From: Jatrophihabitans cynanchi
Lineage (GTDB): Bacteria; Actinomycetota; Actinomycetes; Mycobacteriales; Jatrophihabitantaceae
Length of the DNA: 64,000 nucleotides
Assembly: GCF_027247405.1 (NCBI RefSeq)
Contig: NZ_CP097463.1
Coordinates: 2,046,001 to 2,110,000 of the forward strand
Direction of reading: 5' to 3'
Positions 19,501 through 28,675 of this stretch are shown in pieces. Both the position numbers and the translations under genes were made by a program. Positions within the stretch are counted from its first letter, which is position 1. The number at the start of each line of letters is the position of its first letter. The notes under the pieces are model-generated. The model searched no databases. It was given only the letters and a program-made list of their open reading frames with translations, and had not been told where the DNA came from.

Positions 19501-20036
19501 GGCCCGACCACCTCCACCGTGTGTGCGATGTGCGCCGGCTTGATGGCGCCGACCAGCTTGGCCACCCGCCGCACGTCCACTCGGGACGGGTCCTCGACCG
19601 TGACGCGCACGTGCACGCTCGCCTCGGCCGACCCGGGCAGCGCTGCGCCAGGGGTCGCCGACCACCGGGCCCCGCCGCTCTCGAGCACCTCGACCGCGCC
19701 GCCGGTGGCCAGCGCGACCGCGTCGCGGATCGCGCCCGGCGTCCCGTCCCGCCGGTAGGCCGCCACCGCGCTCGCGACGAGCCGACGGCGCCGCGGCAGA
19801 TCCCACGCGTCGGCGAACTCGACGCCGACCCAGGTTGCCAGCCAGTCGAGGAAATCGGCGGGGGCCAGGTGCGGGTCGACGTACGCGTCCAGGTCGTCCA
19901 GCGTCGCCACGATCGGCGCGAGGGCGACGTCGAACGCGGACACGAACCGCATCGCGAACTCGTCGTCCTGCAGCACCGCGGGCAGTTCCAGGGCGAGCGG
20001 TGCCGCGGCGACGAGATCCTCGATCACCCCGCGCAC
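19497..20036 (-). CDS. Tail protein I-type baseplate component (TIGR02242-like)
   Basis: A 179-residue protein of the phage tail protein family found in CIS baseplates, usually next to baseplate J. It shows the pattern DFLDWLATWVGVEF then WDLPRRRRLVASAVAAYRRDGTPGAIRDAVALATG, typical of the family. The GTG at 20034-20036 has an AGGGGGAG ribosome site 12 bp after baseplate J. The stop overlaps the next ATG. It probably contributes to the wedge that opens on contraction. Confidence 0.8.
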   Translation of the reverse strand: MRGVIEDLVAAAPLALELPAVLQDDEFAMRFVSAFDVALAPIVATLDDLDAYVDPHLAPADFLDWLATWVGVEFADAWDLPRRRRLVASAVAAYRRDGTPGAIRDAVALATGGAVEVLESGGARWSATPGAALPGSAEASVHVRVTVEDPSRVDVRRVAKLVGAIKPAHIAHTVEVVGP

Positions 20037-20048
20037 GGCTCGCTCCCC

Positions 20049-22001
20049 CTAGACACCTGCCGACACCCGCACCTGGTGCTCGAAGGAGAACGCGAGCGCG
20101 TGCCTGTCCAGCGGGATGCGCTGCACCGCGTCACCGCGCTGGCCGGTCAGCGGGTCGGCCGCGAACAGCCGCACGTCATCGACCACCTCGATGCCGGGAA
20201 GCCGTTGCAGCACCGAGTACACCTCGCCGGAGCGCACCGCACGGCCGAACGTCCAGCCGTTCCCGTCCATGCCGCCGGTGAGCGGATCGAGATAGCGGTA
20301 CAGCGCGGCGAGCGCGGCGGCACGCACGTCCTCGACGCGGGCGCGCGCCAGCGCGGTCAGCTGCGTCACGACCGTCACGCCCTGGTAGAACGGCGGCTCC
20401 ACCAGCAGGCGCGCCCCCACCGCGCGGCGCTCGTCGAGGTAGCGGGTGATCCGTTCGAGCACGTCGTCGGACGGCACCAGATCCTCGAAGCGCACCCGGC
20501 CGGTCTCGTCGGCCGCCGCGGCCGGCACCACCAGCAGGCGCAACCCCCCGGCGTCGGCACCGTCGCCGGCCGGCACGCAGTGCACCCGGGCGACGTCGGG
20601 TGCGGCCTCGCGGGCCAGGTACTCGTAGTCGCCGGGCGTGATCGCGCGGTCTCGGGTGCGCAGCAGCAGCGGGCCGCGGACCTTGGCCTGCTCGATGGTC
20701 TCGCCGGCGATGCCGCCGGTCGCGGGACGGCGGTTCTCCACCCGGTCCACGAACGGGATCGAGGTGCGCAGCACGTTGATCGCGCGCGCGCTCACGTTGC
20801 CCGCCGAGCCGCCACCGGTGCGGTAGCTGCGCACCCGGATCGGCGCTGCCTTCGGCGGCACCGCGCCGTAGTGCGTGAACGCGCCGTCCGGCTCGCGTAC
20901 CGCGGGACCGAAGGTGATCGTGCCGCTGGTGCGGTCGATGCGCAGCACGTGATCATCCGGGCCGCACCGGGCGAACGAGCTGGTCTCGGTCCACGCGTCC
21001 CAGCCGTGGCCCGCCGCGACCTCGACCGCGAACTGCGCGTCGCCGGCGACCACCGGCGCGCGCGCCAGGGCGAACGACTGGCCGGGCACGCCCTCGGAGA
21101 TGCCAATGATCTCGTCGGTGACGGTTTCCGCGTGGGTCGCCGGCACCGTCGCGCCGATCGTGAACGCGCTGAGCTTGTGGACCGTCGGCGAGGCGCCGTA
21201 GAACGGGAAACCGGCCTCGGCCGCCACCACGCGGCAGCGCAGCCAGCCGGCCCGCTGCCCGTCGATCAGCGAGGCGGCGTGCGTGCCCGGTACGTGCACG
21301 ATGACGTCGCCGGCCCGGTTCAGGCCGCCCGTCTCGTCCCGGTCGAGGTCGCAGCGGCTCCACGCCGTCCCGGTCCAGGCCTCCCAGACCAGGGGCGGGA
21401 ACAGCGGGTCGACGCCGACGCCCTGCACCGAGCAGTCGAAGCGCAGCGCGATCGCGCAGTTCGGCGCCGCGTCGCTGAGCCCGAGCAGCAGCGCGTCGCC
21501 GGGCACCGGATGCGCGGTGAAGCACGCGAACTCGCCCTCGCCGACCAGCGCCTCCGGCCGGCCGTGGACCTCGCCGCCGTCGGGCTGCGTGGCCACGTGC
21601 CGTAGCGAGCGGGGCGGGATCGTCAGGTCGCGCACGGTCTCGAAGTTGACCGACTCGTCGTCCTCGGTGCGCAGCGTGCACACCTCGGTGCCGGCGGGCA
21701 CCCGCACGTCGTCGTCCTGCGCGGCGGAGAGCCAGAAGGTGACCTGAGCGGTCGCCGCGGTGGGCGGGAAGAGGGTGGTGCCGATCAGCTCGAGGAACTT
21801 CACGTACAGCCGGTCCGGCACCCGGTTGAGCCGGTACAGCAGCTGGTCGACCATGTACGCGAAGGTCTCGATCAAGGTGACGCCGGGGTCGGACACGTTG
21901 TGGTCGGTCCACTGCGGGCAGCGCTGCTGGACCAGTCGCTTCGCGTCGTCGACGAGGTCCTGGAAGCGCCGGTCGTCCAGGTCGGGCACGGGCAGCGCCA
22001 T
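20049..22001 (-). CDS. Baseplate assembly protein J-like
   Basis: A 650-residue baseplate wedge protein (T4 gp6/P2 gpJ superfamily). Near the N-terminus WTDHNVSDPGVTLIETFAYMVDQLLYRLNRVPDR matches the conserved start of CIS baseplate J proteins. The C-terminal half (AITPGDYEYLAREAAPDVARVHC and the following region) is the J core. The ATG overlaps the gp25 stop as TAATG. Larger systems such as Afp/PVC have two big baseplate wedge proteins; only this one is present here. Confidence 0.9.
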   Translation of the reverse strand: MALPVPDLDDRRFQDLVDDAKRLVQQRCPQWTDHNVSDPGVTLIETFAYMVDQLLYRLNRVPDRLYVKFLELIGTTLFPPTAATAQVTFWLSAAQDDDVRVPAGTEVCTLRTEDDESVNFETVRDLTIPPRSLRHVATQPDGGEVHGRPEALVGEGEFACFTAHPVPGDALLLGLSDAAPNCAIALRFDCSVQGVGVDPLFPPLVWEAWTGTAWSRCDLDRDETGGLNRAGDVIVHVPGTHAASLIDGQRAGWLRCRVVAAEAGFPFYGASPTVHKLSAFTIGATVPATHAETVTDEIIGISEGVPGQSFALARAPVVAGDAQFAVEVAAGHGWDAWTETSSFARCGPDDHVLRIDRTSGTITFGPAVREPDGAFTHYGAVPPKAAPIRVRSYRTGGGSAGNVSARAINVLRTSIPFVDRVENRRPATGGIAGETIEQAKVRGPLLLRTRDRAITPGDYEYLAREAAPDVARVHCVPAGDGADAGGLRLLVVPAAAADETGRVRFEDLVPSDDVLERITRYLDERRAVGARLLVEPPFYQGVTVVTQLTALARARVEDVRAAALAALYRYLDPLTGGMDGNGWTFGRAVRSGEVYSVLQRLPGIEVVDDVRLFAADPLTGQRGDAVQRIPLDRHALAFSFEHQVRVSAGV

Positions 22002-22411
22002 TACGCGTCCTCCGGTTCGTGCGACGGGATCACGTAGAACGGGAACACCAGGTTCCGCGGGTCGTTGGTGCCGCGGATGCTGTAGTGGATGTCGATGTAG
22101 AGCGTGCCGCTGTCGACCTCGTCGAAGCGGACGAAGACGTCCTCCAGCGTGATGCGCGGCTCCCACCGGTCCAACGCCACGCGCACGGCGTACGCGATGT
22201 CGCCGGCGGTCGCGGCGTCGGCCGGCGCGAACACGTAGTCGTGCACGGCGCAGCCGAACTCCGGACGCATCGGCCGTTCCCCGGGCGCGGTCGCCAGGAT
22301 CAGCCGGATGCTCTCCTCGATCTCGCGCTCACGGCTGACCAGCGCGATGCCGCCGGTGCGGTCGGTGCGCAGCGGGAACGCCCAGCCGGCACCGATGAAC
22401 TCCTGCCCCAT
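22001..22411 (-). CDS. gpW/gp25-like baseplate protein
   Basis: A 136-residue gp25-family baseplate wedge protein that starts sheath assembly. It contains the family core REREIEESIRLILATAPGERPMRPEFGC and a C-terminal DPRNLVFPFYVIP. It lies between the PAAR and baseplate J genes, the standard eCIS order. Confidence 0.92.
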   Translation of the reverse strand: MGQEFIGAGWAFPLRTDRTGGIALVSREREIEESIRLILATAPGERPMRPEFGCAVHDYVFAPADAATAGDIAYAVRVALDRWEPRITLEDVFVRFDEVDSGTLYIDIHYSIRGTNDPRNLVFPFYVIPSHEPEDA

Positions 22412-22415
22412 CGCC

Positions 22416-22700
22416 TCAACCGCCGATCAGGACGGTCGGGCAGCCAGGTGGCAGGACCGGGGCGCCGCAGCCGGACAGGTCGCCCACGGTCACCGCCGGG
22501 CTGCCGCCGATCAGCACGCTGACCGCCTTCGCCGTCATCGGCGACGGCGGGTGCGGGCCGGCCGGCGGCGGGAACGAGCAGGTGTGCAGGTCACCCAGCA
22601 CCGACGCCGGCAGGCCGCCGATCAGCACGGTGGCCACACCCGGCCCGGTGATGACGCCGGGGTGCGGGGTCAGGTCCCCGACGCGCGCCGCAGGTGGCAT
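22416..22700 (-). CDS. PAAR-domain spike tip protein
   Basis: A 94-residue PAAR protein that would cap the VgrG-like spike. Three PAAR-type turns are visible: PAARVGDLTPHPG, VLIGGLPASVLGDLHTC and VLIGGSPAVTVGDLSGCGAP. The His and Cys residues are those that bind the tip zinc in the family. It has no toxin extension. Confidence 0.93.
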   Translation of the reverse strand: MPPAARVGDLTPHPGVITGPGVATVLIGGLPASVLGDLHTCSFPPPAGPHPPSPMTAKAVSVLIGGSPAVTVGDLSGCGAPVLPPGCPTVLIGG

Positions 22701-22710
22701 GCCGATCTCC

Positions 22711-24543
22711 TCAGTTGATCTTCACCAGCGGGGCCTTGACGGTGGCGACGCCGGAGGCGGACAGCTCGGCGGATGCCTGGCCGGCGACCTTCACGCTCGC
22801 GCCGCTGAGCTCGGCGGCGGCCTGCGCCTGCGCCGTGACGCTGGCGCCCTTCAGGACGAGGTCGGTGGTCGCCTCGATCTGCACCTTGTTGCCCTTGATC
22901 GACACCGAGCCGCTGTCGGTCCTCACCTGGACGTCCTGCTTCGCGGTGACCGAGACCGGCCCCTCGGAAATGATCTCGATCTTCTTGTCGGTCTGCGACA
23001 GCGCGATCTTGTGCGCCCCCTGGTTGGTGCTGATCGTCAGCACCTCGCTCGCGGACGACTCGAGCAGCTCGACACTCATGCCGGTGCGCGAGACCAGGGC
23101 CCGGCACGTCACCTGCCCGGAGTTGCCGTCGATGACGTCGGACCAGGCCGGCTTCGGCTTGTCCTTGCCGTTGTAGATCCCGCCGAGCACGTACGGGTCG
23201 TCGACGTGCCCCTGCCCGAACGCCACGAGCACCTCGTCGCCCACCTCCGGCAGCCACACCAGGCCGCGGCCCTGCCCGGCCCCGAACTGGAGCACGCGGC
23301 ACCAGTGGCTGACGTAGTCGCCGGACAGCATCGGCAGCTGCACCTGAACCCGGCCCAGTTGCTCGGGGTCCTTGGCCGAGCTGACGATCCCGATCATCAC
23401 GCCGTCCATCTGCCCCGGCCGGCCCGCACCGGGGCCGGCCCCCGCGGCGACGCCGAACAGCGATCGGTCCGAGGCGTTGCTGACCGTGACGTGGGTGCGG
23501 TAGCCGCAGTCCGGGCTGAACTCGTGCCGCGCCGAGGTGACGGTGTACTTGCCGTCGAACGGCTCGCCCACGTTCGTCAGGGCGACCGCCGCGCCGGCGC
23601 ACAGGTCCGGGTTGCCCACCAGCACGCACTCCAGCTCGGCCAGCGAGCCGGCGAGCCGATCGGCCACCGCCTCGGCCCGCGCCTCGCACTGGCCCTGGAC
23701 GGTGAACCGCGAGTCGGACTCGATCCAGTCCGGGCTGCTGAAGCTGGTGGCGACGGCGGCCGGGGAGAGCGTGCTCAACTGGGCGCTGCTCGTTCTCGGC
23801 ACGGCCGTCCCGACCGTCGCCCGCTTCTGCTTAGGGTCCCAGCCGCGTACTTCGACCCTGGGCACCTGGTCGGCCGCGGTGACGGTCGCCCGCATGGTGA
23901 TGATGTTGCGGTCCTTCTCCAGGACGAACGCGTTCTGCCCCGCGTCCTGCGCCGTGCTCGGCGCCTGGTCCGGCGCGGTGGCGTCGCGGAACTGCAAGGT
24001 GCCGTCGACCATCTTCACCTCGGCGCCGATCGCGCCGGCCAGCCGGGTCAGCAACTCCCAGTCGCTGATCGCGTTCTGCGCGACGTGTTCGTGCACGGTC
24101 GTGGACGACGCGCTCGCCCGCACCGGCAGGCCGGCGTCACCGCCGAGCTTCTTCGCGATGTCACCGGCGGTCATCTTGACGTACGTCTTGACCCGGCGTC
24201 CCCGGAACAACCGGTGCGCCTTGTCGAAGCCGCGCACGAGCACGTGCGTGCCGGTCGCGTCGATCTCGGTCTCGACCGCGGTCACCTCGCCGTCGAGCAG
24301 CACCTTCGGCGCGCTGCTGTCGCCGGCCTGGACGCTGATCCTGACCGGAACGCCCACGTGCAGCCCGGCCTTCTTGAGCACCTCGCCCTCGTTGTCGCTG
24401 AACCGCAGCACGAACAGGTCGGGCGCGTTGCGGGTGCTGTCGACGACCACGCTGGCCAGCAGCGCAGCCGTGTCGGCGGCCAGCGGCGAGCCGTTCGCGG
24501 TGACGAGTGCGGTGTAGACCGCCCCCTCCCTGGGCTTAGGCAC
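22711..24543 (-). CDS. VgrG-like spike / phage baseplate protein V fusion
   Basis: A 610-residue central spike protein. The first ~350 residues are gpD-like (TRNAPDLFVLRFSDNEGEVL, then DWELLTRLAGAIGAEVKMVDGTLQFRD). An OB-fold of the gp5/gpV type follows (GVMIGIVSSAKDPEQLGRVQVQLP, then GLVWLPEVGDEVLVAFGQGHVDDPYVLGGIYNG). The C-terminal region is an Ala/Val/Lys repeat beta-helix. The GTG at 24543 overlaps the upstream LysM gene by 8 bp. There is no extra effector domain at the C-terminus. Confidence 0.93.
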   Translation of the reverse strand: MPKPREGAVYTALVTANGSPLAADTAALLASVVVDSTRNAPDLFVLRFSDNEGEVLKKAGLHVGVPVRISVQAGDSSAPKVLLDGEVTAVETEIDATGTHVLVRGFDKAHRLFRGRRVKTYVKMTAGDIAKKLGGDAGLPVRASASSTTVHEHVAQNAISDWELLTRLAGAIGAEVKMVDGTLQFRDATAPDQAPSTAQDAGQNAFVLEKDRNIITMRATVTAADQVPRVEVRGWDPKQKRATVGTAVPRTSSAQLSTLSPAAVATSFSSPDWIESDSRFTVQGQCEARAEAVADRLAGSLAELECVLVGNPDLCAGAAVALTNVGEPFDGKYTVTSARHEFSPDCGYRTHVTVSNASDRSLFGVAAGAGPGAGRPGQMDGVMIGIVSSAKDPEQLGRVQVQLPMLSGDYVSHWCRVLQFGAGQGRGLVWLPEVGDEVLVAFGQGHVDDPYVLGGIYNGKDKPKPAWSDVIDGNSGQVTCRALVSRTGMSVELLESSASEVLTISTNQGAHKIALSQTDKKIEIISEGPVSVTAKQDVQVRTDSGSVSIKGNKVQIEATTDLVLKGASVTAQAQAAAELSGASVKVAGQASAELSASGVATVKAPLVKIN

Positions 24544-25321
24544 GGATCACCTCCCGCGCGGCACCGTCCGCCGGGGCCGCGGTGAGTTCGGCGAGCGCCG
24601 GGAGCAGCAAGACGGTGCCCGGCCGCAGCCGCATCGGGTCGTCGATGCCGTTCGCCTCGGCAACCGCTCGCCACCTGGCCGGGTTGCCGTACTCGCGGTA
24701 CGCGATGGCCTGCAGCGAGTCGCCCTCGACGGTGGTGTGCACGCGCTGCGGCACGAGGCCGCCGGACGTCGGATTCTGCCGCGGCGCGTCGCCGGCCAGC
24801 TCCTCCAGGGTGACCGAGACGGTTGCGCGCACCGGCAGTCCGCCGGAGGTGAACAGCGTGTACTTCACGCTCACCGAGCTGATGTAGGCGAGGAACCCGG
24901 TCAGCCCGCCCCAGCGGAACAGCACCCAGGGCGGCGAGCCCTTCTTCTGCTGGAAGGACGAGTCGGTCGGCACGCAGCACGCGAACAGTTGCTCCACCCG
25001 CTTGACCACGCTGTTGTCCTGCGTGTCCGAGGCGTCGAAGAACATCTCCAGGGTGAGCTTGGACGGCTGCGGGCCGTTGTACTGCGGCGGGCCGCTCTTC
25101 TTGTTCCCGCGCGCGCTCGAGCGCGTCCAGGCCGCCGACTTGGACAGGCTGAGTTCCTTCGGATTGAACTGGAACTCGATCTTGCCCAGCTGGGGGCCCG
25201 GCTTGGCGAACGAGCCGTCCGCCGAGGGCTCGTGCAGCTGCAGGTACGCGTGCTCCAGCTTCGGCCGGCCGCCGTTGCCGCCGCCGACACCTGTTGCGCT
25301 GAACGCCACCGGGCTGCTCAT
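24536..25321 (-). CDS. CIS tube/baseplate adaptor with LysM domain (Afp7/Pvc7-like)
   Basis: A 261-residue protein with an N-terminal CIS_tube-type domain (GKIEFQFNPKELSLSKSAAW, then KLTLEMFFDASDTQ) and a C-terminal LysM module (VHTTVEGDSLQAIAYREYGNPARWRAVAEANGIDDPMRLRPGTVLLLP). In characterised eCIS this protein joins the tube to the spike hub. It lies between the second tube gene and vgrG, as expected. Confidence 0.92.
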   Translation of the reverse strand: MSSPVAFSATGVGGGNGGRPKLEHAYLQLHEPSADGSFAKPGPQLGKIEFQFNPKELSLSKSAAWTRSSARGNKKSGPPQYNGPQPSKLTLEMFFDASDTQDNSVVKRVEQLFACCVPTDSSFQQKKGSPPWVLFRWGGLTGFLAYISSVSVKYTLFTSGGLPVRATVSVTLEELAGDAPRQNPTSGGLVPQRVHTTVEGDSLQAIAYREYGNPARWRAVAEANGIDDPMRLRPGTVLLLPALAELTAAPADGAAREVIRA

Positions 25322-25327
25322 CGCGGC

Positions 25328-25771
25328 TCACCGCCCCGCCGGCAGGAAGCCGTGGTGCGCGATCTCGATCGTCTCGGTGAGCACCTTGGGCGCGTCGGCC
25401 GCGAGCGACGGCCCGGTCCAGCGCACCGGCACGACGTCGAGCAGCCCCCACTGCGCGACCACCTGCCCGTCGGTGGACATCGCCTCGATCGTGGCGGTGC
25501 GCCGCGTGTACCCGGCGGCCATGCTGGAGATCCAGGTCGCGATCTTCTCGGTGTCCTTTCCGAGCGGGCGGGTCAGCTTGACGTTCGGGTACTTCAGCCG
25601 CGACGGCAGTTGCCAGACGAAGCTGTTGTTGCCGCCCTCCTCGCGCGTCTCCATCACCACCTCGCAGCCGAGCCCCTCGCACGAGGAGAAGACGCCGAGG
25701 TCGACGTCGTCCAACTTGACGACGAAACACACCGAGACGGCGGTGTCGACCTCCTGCAGAACCGAGCTCAT
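25328..25771 (-). CDS. Second gp19-family tail tube protein (tube initiator)
   Basis: A 147-residue T4 gp19-like tube protein, distantly related to the one at 28675-29118. FVVKLDDVDLGVFSSCEGLGCEVVMETREEGG matches the tube family start. Its position next to the LysM adaptor suggests the tube-initiator ring (Afp5/Pvc5-like) rather than the main tube. Confidence 0.85.
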   Translation of the reverse strand: MSSVLQEVDTAVSVCFVVKLDDVDLGVFSSCEGLGCEVVMETREEGGNNSFVWQLPSRLKYPNVKLTRPLGKDTEKIATWISSMAAGYTRRTATIEAMSTDGQVVAQWGLLDVVPVRWTGPSLAADAPKVLTETIEIAHHGFLPAGR

Positions 25772-25805
25772 CGCCTGTCCTTTCGCATTGGACCCACCCC
25801 GCGTC

Positions 25806-28055
25806 TCACCGCGGGTCCGAGCGCAGGCCGCGCCGTTCCCGGTCGATCACCATCTCCGCCTTGATCCGCCTGGTCAGCGGACCGAGCAGCCGGCCGGCCA
25901 GCCGGTCCAGCTCGGTCGGGTCGAGTTCGGCACCCGGGTGCGGCGAGCCCGCGCCGGACGCACCGGCGGACCCGCCTCCGGGCGACATGACGGCGTCGGA
26001 TCGGCCGGACGGCTCGATCGCGGTGCCCACGGCGGGCCCCGTGCTGCTCTCGGCGGGCCCTGTGCTGCTCTCGGCGGGCCGCGCCGTGCTCTCGGCGGCC
26101 TGGCTGGCTTCGAGGTCGGTCTGCACCTCGGGCGCTTCGGTTCGCTGCACACTCGCCACCGGCACCGGCATCGGCAGCGGCGCGGCTGACGGTGTGGGTG
26201 ATGCGGCGAGCGGGGCGGCAACCGCGCTCGCGGCCGGAGCGGGAGGGGGCGAATCGGACTGCGACACCCGAGCCGGACGATCTGCCGCGTGCGGCCCGCC
26301 GGCGCTGCGCTGCACCGCTTGCCCCGACCGGCCGGCTAGCGCCGGAGCGGGCACCGCCGGAAGCGGTTCATAGCCGGTGACATGGGCGAACCGATCGGCG
26401 CGTGCCGGCACGGTCACCTCGGGCGGGAGCAGTTCCACGCGGGCGGCCGGTGGTGCCACCGCGAGCCGGCCGTGGGTCGTGGACGGGCTTGCCGAACCGG
26501 CGACTGCCTGGCCGGCCGCCGGTCGCGCCCCGACGGTGGACGTCGCGCGCTGCACCGCCGAACCGGCGGACGAGGGCGTTCGCGGTGCGGCGGCGCCGAG
26601 CTGCAGCGCAAGCGGCCGGTCGCCGAGCAGGCCGACGTGCCGCTGGATGGCGACTGCCGGGGTGCGGGGCAGGTCGAGCGCCGGCGCGGCGAGGATTGCG
26701 GGTGGCTCCGGGCCGACCGGCTCGCCCGCCGACCCGGCTTCGGCAGGGGTTGCCGCCCGGCCGGCCGCTGCGGATCCGCCGGGCACGCTCGATGCGGCCG
26801 ATTCCGGGGACGCGGTCGGCGCACTCGGAGCGGTCGGCGCACTCGGCGCACTCGGCGCGGTCGGCGCACTCGGAGCGGTCGGAGCGGTCGGCATGGCCGG
26901 CGCCGCGATCGGCGCACTCGGCAGAACGGGCACACTCGATGACCTCGCCGCTGCGGCGTGATCGGTGGGTTCCTGCCCGCGCCGCTGGACGGTCCGGGCG
27001 AGCGCGGCGGCGGGAGCGCGTGCGGCGTCTCGGACAGCCAGGATCGGCGCTTCGGTACCCGCCCGCGCCGGCCCGGACGTGCTGCGCTGCACCGGCATCG
27101 CCGCCGCGGCCGAACCGTTCGGCAACGGCGCCCCGAGCCCCAGCCGGGGCGGGGCCGGCCGCGCTGCGGCGCCTGCGCTCCGGCCCGGGGGGGTCGCGGG
27201 CGTGGCGAGCGGGCGCGGCACCGGGACGTAGGTGGCGCCGCCACTGTCCGCTCCGGTGACCGCTGCGTTGCCCGGAACGGGGACCGTGGCGCCCGATGCC
27301 AGCAACGGCGCGAAGGCGTGCTGCGGCGGGACGAGCTCGGAACTGGCCTGCACCGCAGCGTGCACGGCAGAAACCTGCTCGGGAGCAACGCGCTCGGCAG
27401 GAACGTGCTCGGCCGCGACATGCTCGGCCGCGAGATGGGGTGCCGCGGGCTCGGCCCGGTCGGCGGCGGCCGCTCCCGACGCTCCGTCCGCTCCGTCCGC
27501 TCCGTCCGCTCCGGCCGCTCCGTCCGCTCCGGCCGCGTCAGCGATCACGGCGACGCGTACCAGCGGCATCGGCGCGTCCGGCGCGCTGAGCAGCGGCGAG
27601 CCGGCGGATTCGGCCGGCGGCACCACCAGGGCGGTCGGCAGCGCGGTGCGCTGCACCACCGGGCGGGAACCGGGCCGAACCGTCGGCGGCTGTGGCGAAC
27701 CCGTTGCCGGTGCGGCCGCCGGCAGCGGCAGCGTCGTCGCCGGCGCTCGCTCGGACGGGCCGCCCACCCCGCGGCCGTCCGCGTCGATCACGCCAGCGGG
27801 CGCGGCGGAGCTGACGGCGTGGCTCAGCGTCCCGGTAAGCGCGGGACTGCGCCACACCGCCAGGTCGTGCCGGTGCGTGCCCGGCGACTCCGGCGCGATC
27901 ACCCGCTGCAGTGGTGGCAGGAACGCCCAGCCGGCGGCGGAGACGGTGGCGTCAGCCGTCGGCGGCCGGACAGCGGACGGCGCGGGGCGCACGGCGGGCG
28001 CGGCCGGTCCGCCGCCCGCGCCCTCGCCGGCGCGGCGCTGTAAGGGCCACCTCAT
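25806..28055 (-). CDS. 749-residue disordered Ala/Pro-rich protein with repeated (V/L)QR motifs
   Basis: A long low-complexity protein inside the CIS operon. It carries nine (V/L/I)QR motifs, including PLQRRAG at the N-terminus, PVVQR, PVQRS, TVQRR, AIQRH, AVQRA, AVQRS and SVQRT. It has runs of SAPTAP and GADGAD repeats. The only region likely to fold is the last ~40 residues (DRLAGRLLGPLTRRIKAEMVIDRERRG), a basic amphipathic helix seen at the end of similar proteins in actinobacterial CIS loci. It sits where a tape measure or cargo-related gene would be, but has no coiled coil. Function unknown. Confidence 0.78.
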   Translation of the reverse strand: MRWPLQRRAGEGAGGGPAAPAVRPAPSAVRPPTADATVSAAGWAFLPPLQRVIAPESPGTHRHDLAVWRSPALTGTLSHAVSSAAPAGVIDADGRGVGGPSERAPATTLPLPAAAPATGSPQPPTVRPGSRPVVQRTALPTALVVPPAESAGSPLLSAPDAPMPLVRVAVIADAAGADGAAGADGADGADGASGAAAADRAEPAAPHLAAEHVAAEHVPAERVAPEQVSAVHAAVQASSELVPPQHAFAPLLASGATVPVPGNAAVTGADSGGATYVPVPRPLATPATPPGRSAGAAARPAPPRLGLGAPLPNGSAAAAMPVQRSTSGPARAGTEAPILAVRDAARAPAAALARTVQRRGQEPTDHAAAARSSSVPVLPSAPIAAPAMPTAPTAPSAPTAPSAPSAPTAPSAPTASPESAASSVPGGSAAAGRAATPAEAGSAGEPVGPEPPAILAAPALDLPRTPAVAIQRHVGLLGDRPLALQLGAAAPRTPSSAGSAVQRATSTVGARPAAGQAVAGSASPSTTHGRLAVAPPAARVELLPPEVTVPARADRFAHVTGYEPLPAVPAPALAGRSGQAVQRSAGGPHAADRPARVSQSDSPPPAPAASAVAAPLAASPTPSAAPLPMPVPVASVQRTEAPEVQTDLEASQAAESTARPAESSTGPAESSTGPAVGTAIEPSGRSDAVMSPGGGSAGASGAGSPHPGAELDPTELDRLAGRLLGPLTRRIKAEMVIDRERRGLRSDPR

Positions 28056-28058
28056 GGA

Positions 28059-28217
28059 TCAGCGCTCCTCCGAAAGGCGGGTGTTGATCGCCGCGATCTC
28101 GGCCACGTAGCGCCGGCGCTGGCCGTGCTCGAGGTCGAGGATGTCCTCGAGCTGCCAGTGGAAGTGATAGGCGACGTACGCGACCTCCTCGTACAGCCGG
28201 TTGGACGCGTACGTCAC
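28059..28217 (-). CDS. Small DUF6760-like CIS protein
   Basis: A 52-residue protein starting at a GTG (28215-28217) that overlaps the upstream stop as GTGA. The sequence VTYASNRLYEEVAYVAYHFHWQLEDILDLEHGQRRRYVAEIAAINTR matches small conserved proteins of eCIS loci. It may correspond to a tail assembly chaperone-like role, but no function is established. A longer reading to 28268 overlaps the neighbour and is unlikely. Confidence 0.75.
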   Translation of the reverse strand: MTYASNRLYEEVAYVAYHFHWQLEDILDLEHGQRRRYVAEIAAINTRLSEER

Positions 28218-28675
28218 GATTCCCCCAGGCGCCCACCGGCGAGGTCGATCGTGAACCGGTTCGAGCACTGCGGGCAGGTGACCGCCGCGCGGGTGTGACC
28301 CTCGGCGTTGATCCGGCGGTAGAAGTCCTGCAGGAACGCGACGTCCGAGGCGAACATGTTCTCGATGACATTCGAGTTGATCAGATCGAGCGTGCCCAGC
28401 GCCGTGATCACCCGGCTGAGCAGGACGACCGTGGTGAACGCGGCGTTCTCCTGTACCCGGGCGTCGTACAGCGGCAGCAACTCGTCCCGCGCGGTCGCCA
28501 GCCGCATCGTCCCGGTCCGGTGCACCACACCGTCCTTGTCGAGGAAGCCGCGCGGCAGCTCGAAGTCGAACTCGGTCCGCAGCGGCGCCCGCTCCTCACG
28601 TGCCCGCGCGGGCGCGGCCTGCCCGAACTCGTCGGGCGGGTCGGCCAGCGCGGCACCTGCTCGGGATCGCTGCAT
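28214..28675 (-). CDS. Putative tail assembly protein with C-terminal CxxC
   Basis: A 153-residue protein between the tube and DUF6760-like genes. It begins MQRSRAGAALADPPDE and has a conserved-looking central part (EFDFELPRGFLDKDGVVHRTGTMRLATARDE, then VLLSRVITALGTLDLINSNVIENMFASDVAFLQDFYRRIN). It ends in a CPQCSNRFTIDL segment, half of a zinc ribbon. Proteins of this type occur at the same place in other actinobacterial CIS operons. The start overlaps the tube gene stop (TGATG). Confidence 0.75.
   Translation of the reverse strand: MQRSRAGAALADPPDEFGQAAPARAREERAPLRTEFDFELPRGFLDKDGVVHRTGTMRLATARDELLPLYDARVQENAAFTTVVLLSRVITALGTLDLINSNVIENMFASDVAFLQDFYRRINAEGHTRAAVTCPQCSNRFTIDLAGGRLGES

Noticed and set aside
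26820-27540. SAPTAP and GADGAD runs as a CRISPR-like or structural repeat array
   Set aside because: They are in-frame low-complexity codon repeats of a disordered protein, with no spacers and no regular unit length.
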